Positions 25,889 to 32,562 of a stretch of 64,000 nt of DNA are shown here, piece by piece. Location of the stretch: positions 62,001 through 126,000 of the forward strand of contig NZ_VTUZ01000029.1 in NCBI RefSeq assembly GCF_008369935.1, written 5' to 3'. Position numbers and translations under genes: made by a program. Source of the stretch: Paraburkholderia panacisoli. GTDB taxonomy: Bacteria > Pseudomonadota > Gammaproteobacteria > Burkholderiales > Burkholderiaceae. Position 1 is the stretch's first letter; each line of letters opens with the position of its first letter. The notes beneath the pieces were generated by a model that ran no database searches, was not told the DNA's origin, and saw only the letters and a program-made list of their open reading frames with translations.

Positions 25889-26563
25889 TCACGGACGCGA
25901 CGCCACCTCATCCAGGTGTTCGAGCAGGTCGGCCGGATCGTCGTAGACCCGCAACGCGCCCGCCCGTTCGAGTTCCTCCGTACCGTACCCTCCGGACAGC
26001 AGACCGACGCCCAGCGAACGGCAGCGCCGCGCCGCAAGCATGTCCCAGATGCTGTCCCCGACCACGACCGTATGCTCGATCGGGACGCCAAGGCGCTGCG
26101 CGGCCGCCATGAAGAGGTCCGGGTCCGGCTTCGCATATTTGACGTCGTCGCGCGTCACGACGACAGATTTCGCCGGATCGACCCCGAGCGCCTCGAGATT
26201 GAGCGCGGCGGTTTCCATCCGGCCGCTGGTCGCCACCGCCCACGGCGTTCCGGCCTGCGTCAGCGCATCGAGCAGTTCGCGCGCGCCCGGCAGCGGACAC
26301 ACCTGCGCGCGCAAGCGCTGATACGCGGCGGCGTGTGCGCGACGCAACCGCTCGCCGCGCTCGACGCTGATTTCACCATGCGTCTCGCGCAGCAGTTGAT
26401 TGGTGAACAAGCCGCCGCTCATGCCGATCTTGCGATGAATGCGCCACACCGACAGCGGAATGCCTTCGCTATCCAGCGCTTCTTTCCAGGCCAGCACGTG
26501 CTGATACACGCTATCGACGAGCGTGCCGTCGAGATCGAATAGAAACGATGTCTGGATTCGCAT
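25889..26563 (-). CDS. HAD-family phosphatase (phosphoglycolate-phosphatase-like)
   Basis: The 224-residue protein has the HAD motifs in order: FDLDGTLVDS (motif I, residues 8-17), VATSGR (II), KPDPDLF (III, Lys) and VGDSIWDM (IV). A four-helix cap lies between I and II. Such enzymes dephosphorylate small metabolites in the cytosol; the exact one is unknown. A long in-frame extension to 26914 exists, but the ATG at 26563 has a CCGGAG site and matches the family N-terminus. It stands alone. Confidence 0.9.
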   Translation of the reverse strand: MRIQTSFLFDLDGTLVDSVYQHVLAWKEALDSEGIPLSVWRIHRKIGMSGGLFTNQLLRETHGEISVERGERLRRAHAAAYQRLRAQVCPLPGARELLDALTQAGTPWAVATSGRMETAALNLEALGVDPAKSVVVTRDDVKYAKPDPDLFMAAAQRLGVPIEHTVVVGDSIWDMLAARRCRSLGVGLLSGGYGTEELERAGALRVYDDPADLLEHLDEVASRP

Positions 26564-27227
26564 GGTGGGCTCCGGTAATGACGGGTTCCGCCAATATGCC
26601 ATGTATCGGCGATCAAGCAGGCCAGTGATCGCACAGCGCGGCGGTGAGCTGTTCTCGTGATCGCGAACGCGGATCTGAATGCCATCGAATAGCGGACACG
26701 CGGATTTGCGCACAGTTTCACACACGCTATTACATCGGCCTTTCCCTTCTATTTCAAGGAAACAAAAAGTCATATATGCCCATGTGACGGATTGCCGCTG
26801 CGCCGGGACCTTCGTGTTGTGAACCGCATCGCGCCACTCCCGGCGCGCGCCGGAAACCGGTATGCTTTGCCCCCTCCTTGTTCTTTCAATGTCACGCTGC
26901 TCTTTCAATGTCACGCGAATTTATTTTTTGACACCACTTTTATTTTCGCCGCCATATCATTGCTGCGCAGTTTTCGCCGTTCCGCTCTGGACTCGCGCAG
27001 CGCGCTAGATCCGGCAAACCCGCACGCCAATGCAAAGCCATTGCGAAGCCATTGGCATCGCGTGACGCGCAATCAACACCAATTAAATAACCTGACTTAC
27101 CGCACTTCTCGCAACAACGGGTAACAAATGCATTGCATGCGCGCTCGCGGCGTTGGTGGAAATAGTGGCGTTGTTGAACAGAGCAATTGTTTCCCTCACT
27201 CGCTGTTTAATCACGGATCCAATAACC
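26564..27227. other. Long intergenic stretch upstream of the porin
   Basis: These 664 bases contain no convincing gene. A 16-bp direct repeat, TCTTTCAATGTCACGC, occurs at 26882-26897 and 26901-26916 (19-base period, almost two turns of the helix). The sequence around it is A/T-richer than the surroundings and may hold porin promoter elements. Confidence 0.55.
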
Positions 27228-28388
27228 ATGAAAAAGTCTTTGCTCGCCGCCGCGTTGTGCGGCGCCTTCACCATGTCCGCGCATGCGCAAAGCAGCGTGA
27301 CGCTTTACGGTCTCATCGATACGGGACTGGTGTACACGAATAATCAGCTCGGACACAGCAACTGGCAGCTCGGAAGCAGCTCGACGCAGAACACGGTGTT
27401 CGGGCTCAAGGGTTCGGAAGATCTGGGCGCGGGCTTGCACGCGATCTTCAAACTGGAGCAGGGCTTCCTGCTGAACAACGGCGCGCAGGCTTTCTCGGGT
27501 AGCGCATTCGGCTCGCAGGCCTGGGTGGGGCTGCAAAGCGACCCGTACGGCACGTTGACGTTCGGCCGCCAGTTCGACGTGATGAACGACCTCGTCGGAC
27601 CGATCTCGTCCAGCTTCAACACATGGGGCGGCAGCATTGCCGCGCATCCGTTCGAGAACGACAACCTGGCTGCGAATTCGGTCGTCATCAACAACTCGGT
27701 CAAGTACGCGAGCCCGCTCTACCACGGCGTCACGTTCGAAACGATGTACTCGTTCAGCAACAAGGCCGGCGACTTCGCGAATAACCGCTCGTACGGCTTC
27801 GGTCTTTCTTATGCACAAGGCCCGCTGAATCTCGCCGCCGGCTACCTGCAACTGAACAACGCGGGCAACGGCACCGGCGCGGTGACCACCGGCGATACGA
27901 GCGCGAACTTCATCGCGGAACGCCAGCGTATCTGGTCGCTCGGCGGCAACTACACGTTCGGGGCGGCCACCGTCGGCCTGCTGTGGAGCCACACGCAGAT
28001 CGACAACGTGGCGGGCGTGTTCTCGTTCGGCACGGGCAGCTACCTCGGCGCGACCGACAGCTCGGCCGGCACCCTCGCCGGTTCGCTGCGCCTCGACAAT
28101 TACGAAGTGAACGCGAAGTACGCGCTCACGCCGGCGTTGAGCGTGTCGGGTGCATACACGTTCACGCACGGCGCGTATAACGGCTCGTCGCCGGGCTGGA
28201 ACACGGCCATGCTGCAAACCGACTACGCGGTGAGCAAGCGGACCGACTTCTATCTCGAAGGCGTGTACCAGAACGTGCACGGCGCGCCTGCGGATTCCGT
28301 GCTGTCGCATGCGATGATCAACACGCTGTCGCCGTCGTCGACGAATACGCAGGTGGCCGTCACGGTGGGCATGCGTCACGCGTTCTGA
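27228..28388 (+). CDS. Gram-negative general porin
   Basis: The 386-residue protein has a signal peptide (KKSLLAAALCGAFTMSAHA, cut before QSS), then SVTLYGLIDTGLVY at the mature N-terminus, the PYGTLTFGRQFD stretch, and a C-terminal strand ending in phenylalanine (GMRHAF). These are the marks of 16-strand trimeric beta-proteobacterial porins of the OpcP/OmpC group. It forms an outer-membrane channel for small hydrophilic solutes. The upstream frame from 27153 is excluded because the signal peptide begins at 27228. A stem-loop terminator follows 30 bases after the stop. Confidence 0.93.
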   Translation: MKKSLLAAALCGAFTMSAHAQSSVTLYGLIDTGLVYTNNQLGHSNWQLGSSSTQNTVFGLKGSEDLGAGLHAIFKLEQGFLLNNGAQAFSGSAFGSQAWVGLQSDPYGTLTFGRQFDVMNDLVGPISSSFNTWGGSIAAHPFENDNLAANSVVINNSVKYASPLYHGVTFETMYSFSNKAGDFANNRSYGFGLSYAQGPLNLAAGYLQLNNAGNGTGAVTTGDTSANFIAERQRIWSLGGNYTFGAATVGLLWSHTQIDNVAGVFSFGTGSYLGATDSSAGTLAGSLRLDNYEVNAKYALTPALSVSGAYTFTHGAYNGSSPGWNTAMLQTDYAVSKRTDFYLEGVYQNVHGAPADSVLSHAMINTLSPSSTNTQVAVTVGMRHAF

Positions 28389-28417
28389 GCGGCTTTTTTA
28401 ACGCGTAGTTGATCAAG

Positions 28418-28447
28418 ACGTATGGCCGGCTTTGGTCGGCCATACGT
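28418..28447 (+). terminator. Rho-independent terminator of the porin gene
   Basis: ACGTATGGCCG (28418-28428) and CGGCCATACGT (28437-28447) form a perfect 11-bp stem with an eight-base loop, followed by a T-rich stretch (GTTTTCTCT). It lies 30 bases after the porin stop. Confidence 0.8.
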
Positions 28448-28736
28448 TGAGTTTTCTCTGTGCTGACGGGCTTGCATGCGTGCGCATGCGAGACCGATGG
28501 GTTATTGCGCGCACAGCGCTCGAACCGGCTTCCGTATGAAGCTGCCCTGGCACACTTGCGTCGTCCATATTCAGCTTTCTGCGTGTCCTGGGAGTCGACG
28601 CTGCCATCCACGCGCACGCTCACTTCGTTTTTTCCGAAGCTTCGCTCCCTGATTAGCAGGTTTATCCGATCCCTCTGTCAACGCAGACTAAGGCTCCTCA
28701 CCACTGCGGACAGCCTCCGCGAAAAGGAACCCTATC

Positions 28737-29132
28737 ATGCGAACCTATCCGCGCAACAGTCCTCAAGCCGCTGCACGCATCGTGGCGCTGGCCCTGACTT
28801 CCGACGGGCACGTATGCAGCTCCGAGGAGAACGCGCTCGAAAGTATGGGCATCGCCGGCGAACTCGGTCTCGCACCGGCACAATTCGCGCAGATCGTGCA
28901 GACGCTGTGCGAGGATCGCTCAGTCGCGCAGGTGTCGCGCGAGCTGACGGTGGGCCATCTCGACGCGGCGCTGCTTGCCACGCTGATCGACGAGATCGAC
29001 GACCCCGGGTTGCGTCGCAAGATCATGCGCCTGTGCATGGCCGCGACGATCGCGGACGGGCATCTGGCGGATGGCGAGATCGCTTTGCTCGCAACGGTGT
29101 TCAACGCATGGGGCGTCCAACTCCGCGAATGA
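28737..29132 (+). CDS. TerB-like domain protein
   Basis: The 131-residue protein is a single TerB-type helical domain. Its two related acidic motifs (LTSDGHVCSSEENAL and TIADGHLADGEIALL) correspond to the metal-binding helices of the family. It is cytosolic. TerB proteins are linked to tellurite resistance and membrane-associated stress complexes together with TerC-family membrane proteins; a TerC-family gene lies 1 kb downstream. An AAGGA site precedes the ATG at 28737. It is convergent with the LysR gene. Confidence 0.85.
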   Translation: MRTYPRNSPQAAARIVALALTSDGHVCSSEENALESMGIAGELGLAPAQFAQIVQTLCEDRSVAQVSRELTVGHLDAALLATLIDEIDDPGLRRKIMRLCMAATIADGHLADGEIALLATVFNAWGVQLRE

Positions 29133-29167
29133 CCGTCCGCCTGACCGCGACGCAAACCGCCGCGCAA

Positions 29168-30049
29168 CTATGAGCGCGCGGCGGCCAGCACCTGCGACGC
29201 GAGCGCATGATGCTGCCCGCGCCGCGACCGGATCGCGTGAATCTCTTCGACCACGCCTTCTGCGCGCCCCAACCAGCGCAGGCCGCGCAGCAACGACAAG
29301 TCTTCGGCGCCCAGTTCCGCGAGCGGAAACACGCCGAGGCCGCGCGCGGCGAACACCGCCATCAGCGCGCTGTCCTCGAACTCGCCGACGATTCGCGGCC
29401 GGATGCCTTCAGCCTCGAACCACCGGTCGAGCCGCGCGCGCAACGCGCCGTGCCGGGTCGGCAGAAGCACGGGTATGTCAGCGAGACAGTGCGGAAAACC
29501 GGCGCGGGAGGACTTGCGGACCCTCTCCGCGGGCCCGTACCAGTCCACCGGCGAGCCCACGAGACGCTGGCTCAGCACGCGCAGATCCGCGTTGTGCGGC
29601 GCCGGCTGGCAGGCGAGCACGAGATCGAGCCGATGCAGCGCGAGTTCCGACAACAGGTGCGCAGGTTCGCCCTCGTGACAGAGCAGCCTGAGCGACGGCG
29701 TATTCAGCACTGGCGCAAGCAGCGCGTGCGCGGCAAGCTTTGAAATGCCGTCCGACAGACCGACTGCGAGCCGCGCGACACCTTCCTCGCCTGCGTCACG
29801 CATCTCGTCGAGCAGTGCCTCGCCGAGCTGAAAAATCTGCTCCGCGCGATTGAAGGCCATCTCGCCGGCCTCGGTCATCGTGACGCCGCGCCCCGCGGGT
29901 TTCAGCAGCTGCCGCCCGATCGACTTCTCCAGCTCGCGCACCTGCGCGCTAATGGTCTGGACGGCCATATCGAGCCGTTCGGCCGCGCGCGCAAAGCCGC
30001 CTTCCTTCACGACGATCCAGAAGTAGTACAGATGGCGGTAGTTGAGCAT
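29168..30049 (-). CDS. LysR-family regulator, NhaR-like
   Basis: The 293-residue protein starts MLNYRHLYYFWIVVKEGGFA, the distinctive N-terminus of the NhaR branch, followed by the LysR helix-turn-helix (AAERLDMAVQTISAQVRELE) and an effector-binding domain (residues 90-293). NhaR proteins activate sodium/proton antiporter and stress genes; here the divergent neighbour is a TerC-family membrane protein, which is the likely target. The 121-base gap between them holds the shared control region. Start ATG at 30049. Confidence 0.9.
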   Translation of the reverse strand: MLNYRHLYYFWIVVKEGGFARAAERLDMAVQTISAQVRELEKSIGRQLLKPAGRGVTMTEAGEMAFNRAEQIFQLGEALLDEMRDAGEEGVARLAVGLSDGISKLAAHALLAPVLNTPSLRLLCHEGEPAHLLSELALHRLDLVLACQPAPHNADLRVLSQRLVGSPVDWYGPAERVRKSSRAGFPHCLADIPVLLPTRHGALRARLDRWFEAEGIRPRIVGEFEDSALMAVFAARGLGVFPLAELGAEDLSLLRGLRWLGRAEGVVEEIHAIRSRRGQHHALASQVLAAARS

Positions 30050-30170
30050 GCGCTGGACAGTTCGAAATAAACGATATGTTCTTCAGCTTATCACTGATTT
30101 ATCCGAATCTCGAACAGCGCGAAGATGGCGACATCGCGATTCTCATCGCATTGATTTTTCACGGCGCCCT

Positions 30171-30920
30171 ATGGATTCCCTGCTCGCACTCATAGCCGAC
30201 CCTGCCGCGTGGGCAGCGCTTCTGACGCTCGTCGTGATGGAAATCGTGCTCGGCATCGACAACCTGATCTTCATTTCGATCCTCAGCAACAAGCTGCCCG
30301 AAGCCCAACGCGCGCGCACGCAGCGCATCGGCATCCTGCTCGCGCTGGTCATGCGGCTGGCGCTGCTCGGCACGGTCGCGTGGATCGCGCAACTGACCGA
30401 AGCCGCGTTCACGCTTTTCGGCCACGAATTTTCGTGGCGCGATCTGATCCTGCTCGGCGGCGGCCTGTTCCTCGTGTGGAAGGCGACCAGTGAAATCCAC
30501 CACCACGTGACTCATGCGGACGAAGCCAGCGACAAGGCCAGCACGACCGTCCAGTTGACGGTGGCGGCCGCGATCGGCCAGATCCTCTTACTCGACATCG
30601 TGTTCTCGATCGACAGCATCATCACCGCGGTGGGGATGACCGAGCATCTGCCGATCATGTTTGCCGCGGTGATCGCGGCAGTCATGGCGATGCTGTTCGC
30701 TGCGCGTCCGCTGTCGCGCTTCATCGACCGCAATCCGACGGTCGTCATGCTTGCGCTGAGCTTCCTGCTGGTGATCGGCATGGCGCTGATCGCCGAGGGC
30801 TTCGGCTCGCATGTGCCGAAGGCGTATATCTATGCGGCGATGGCGTTCTCCGCCTTTGTCGAGGCAATGAACATGCTGGTGCGCCGCGCGAAATCGAAAC
30901 GCGCGGTGACCGGCACGTAA
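30171..30920 (+). CDS. TerC-family membrane protein
   Basis: The 249-residue protein has about seven membrane helices and the two family motifs with conserved aspartates: EIVLGIDNLIFI at residues 20-31 and DIVFSIDSIITAVGM near residue 140. TerC/Alx/YoaE-type proteins are implicated in manganese export and metal loading of exported proteins. A long upstream frame from 30042 is rejected since the membrane protein begins at the ATG at 30171. It is divergent from the NhaR-like gene and 22 bases upstream of a zinc-ribbon gene, with which it likely forms an operon. Confidence 0.9.
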   Translation: MDSLLALIADPAAWAALLTLVVMEIVLGIDNLIFISILSNKLPEAQRARTQRIGILLALVMRLALLGTVAWIAQLTEAAFTLFGHEFSWRDLILLGGGLFLVWKATSEIHHHVTHADEASDKASTTVQLTVAAAIGQILLLDIVFSIDSIITAVGMTEHLPIMFAAVIAAVMAMLFAARPLSRFIDRNPTVVMLALSFLLVIGMALIAEGFGSHVPKAYIYAAMAFSAFVEAMNMLVRRAKSKRAVTGT

Positions 30921-30942
30921 CCGGTCCCACTCAAGGAGCGAC

Positions 30943-31245
30943 ATGATGAAGTGCCCCGTTTGCAAGACGATCGACCTGCTGATGACCGAGCGCCGCTCGA
31001 TCGAGATCGACTACTGCCCGCAATGCCGGGGCGTATGGCTCGATCGCGGCGAACTCGACAAACTGATTGCGCAGGACGTGGGAGAGGCCGACGCGCCCTC
31101 TGCCGCGCGCGCCGGTCGCGAGGAGCGCCGGGACCGGGAACCTGCGCACGACAGCGAACGAAGTCACGGCTACGACGAGCATCGGACGGAGTATCGAACG
31201 CATAAAAAGAAGCGCTCGATCTTCGATATGTTCGACTTCGACTGA
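30943..31245 (+). CDS. TFIIB-type zinc-ribbon protein
   Basis: The 100-residue protein has a zinc ribbon at its N-terminus (CPVCKTIDLL then IDYCPQCRGVWLDRGELDKL, two CxxC pairs) followed by a charged, histidine-containing tail and a KKKRSIFDMFDF end. The family is called zf-TFIIB and is of unknown function. An AAGGAG site precedes two adjacent ATGs at 30943 and 30946. It lies 22 bases after the TerC-family gene and is convergent with the DUF2894 gene eleven bases away. Confidence 0.87.
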   Translation: MMKCPVCKTIDLLMTERRSIEIDYCPQCRGVWLDRGELDKLIAQDVGEADAPSAARAGREERRDREPAHDSERSHGYDEHRTEYRTHKKKRSIFDMFDFD

Positions 31246-31256
31246 ACGCGCCGGGT

Positions 31257-31922
31257 TTAGCGTGCTTTACCGCGCGAGCCTTTACCGCCGGCTGCGGCGC
31301 GCGGCGTGTCTTTATTCGTGGGCGCGCCGCCGTTCATCTGCTCGAGCCACGACAAGGTGTCGACGTAAGACAGAAACTGCTTCAGATACCCCGGCGACAA
31401 CTCGCGCATCAACGAGAGCGACCGGTGCACGAGGCTGCTCGAATTGAGCGGGCCGGCGTTGCCGGGCACCTGCGCGAGTGACTGGCGCAACTGCTTTTCG
31501 GTGCGGACTTTGGACCAGACTTCCCTGAAGTAGTCGAGTGCGGGCAGGTCGGGATACGAAGCAGTGCCGTCGTGCCGTGCTGACGCATGCCGGGCGATGC
31601 GGTCGATCACCCCGGCAAGTGTTTCTCGATCTGCCTCGCTTGAGGCCGATGTTCGCGCCGCGGCGGCATCCGCTTGCGCCGTTGCGGCCGCGGCGCGTTC
31701 CAGATCGATCGCATACGCATCGAGCAAGCCTCGCAGCCGTTCGTCGAGGATGCGTCGCGCGTCGCCGTTGTGGCTGGCCGCGCGCCGCTCCAGCGCCGCG
31801 ATGAATTGAAAGCGCACAGGGTTCAGACGATCCGCTCCGCGCTCGCGCCACGCGTCGAGCGTCGCGCGCGCTTCACTCGTCACGCCTTGATCACTGCGAT
31901 CGCCGTTGCCGTCGCTACGCAC
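31257..31922 (-). CDS. DUF2894 family protein, last gene of the motor-like operon
   Basis: The 221-residue protein carries the DUF2894 domain: LDAWRERGADRLNPVRFQFI, then AASHNGDARRILDERL, and near the C-terminus LDYFREVWSKVRTEKQL and LSPGYLKQFLSYVDTLSWLEQM. It is predicted soluble and largely helical, with a basic Gly/Lys tail. The start is GTG at 31922, overlapping the stop of the OmpA-like gene by eight bases, so translation is probably coupled. Its function is unknown; constant association with the MotA/MotB-like pair suggests a cytosolic partner of that complex. Confidence 0.85.
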   Translation of the reverse strand: MRSDGNGDRSDQGVTSEARATLDAWRERGADRLNPVRFQFIAALERRAASHNGDARRILDERLRGLLDAYAIDLERAAAATAQADAAAARTSASSEADRETLAGVIDRIARHASARHDGTASYPDLPALDYFREVWSKVRTEKQLRQSLAQVPGNAGPLNSSSLVHRSLSLMRELSPGYLKQFLSYVDTLSWLEQMNGGAPTNKDTPRAAAGGKGSRGKAR

Positions 31923-32562
31923 CTGGCTTCACCGTTGCAGTCGACGGCCTCGGCACAGGCGCAATTTCCACGCGACGGTTTTTCGCCCGCCCCTGCTCGT
32001 CGGTATTCGAGCTCACCGGCTGTCCGGAGCCGAACGCGGCGGCGAACACCGACGACGCCGGCACGCCTGCGTCGATCAACGCACGCGTCACCGTCAACGC
32101 GCGCTGCGCCGACAGCTCCCAGTTGTCCGCGAATCGGCGATTGCCTTCGCGCAAGCGCTGGTCGTCGGTAAAGCCGCTCACCATCAGGATCTGCTCGTTG
32201 GCCTGCAAATAGGCCGCCAGCGGTCCGGCCAGGCTCTTCAGCAGATCGCGGCCTTGCGGCTGCAACTGATCGGAATTCAGCGCGAACAGCACGTTGCCGC
32301 TAATGCCGATGCGTCCGTTGACGAGCGTCACGCGCCCTGCGGCCAGCGGCCCGGCGAGCGCCTGCTCCAGCGTCTTGCGGCGCTGCGTTTCCGCCTGGCG
32401 CTGCTTGACCTCCTGCTCCAGCTTGCTCGACAGTTCGAGCTGCACGCCGATCACGCCGACCAGAATCAGCACGAACGCGCCGAGCAGCACCGACATCAGA
32501 TCGCCGAACACCGGCCAGATCGGCGCGACCGGCTCCACGCCGCCGTCGATTTCGTCGCTCAT
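31915..32562 (-). CDS. MotB/ZorB-like OmpA-domain stator protein
   Basis: The 215-residue protein has one N-terminal membrane helix (residues 18-41) containing Asp21 in PVFGDLMSVLLGAFVL, the place of the proton-binding aspartate in MotB, TolR/ExbD and ZorB. A short linker follows, then an OmpA-like peptidoglycan-binding domain (about 85-210; SGFTDDQRL, then NRRVEIAPV). This is the plan of a stator B subunit: helix in the membrane, OmpA domain on the cell wall. Its start overlaps the stop of the large DUF802 gene (ATGA), so both are made together. No flagellar genes are near, so it is not a plain flagellar MotB. Confidence 0.88.
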   Translation of the reverse strand: MSDEIDGGVEPVAPIWPVFGDLMSVLLGAFVLILVGVIGVQLELSSKLEQEVKQRQAETQRRKTLEQALAGPLAAGRVTLVNGRIGISGNVLFALNSDQLQPQGRDLLKSLAGPLAAYLQANEQILMVSGFTDDQRLREGNRRFADNWELSAQRALTVTRALIDAGVPASSVFAAAFGSGQPVSSNTDEQGRAKNRRVEIAPVPRPSTATVKPGA

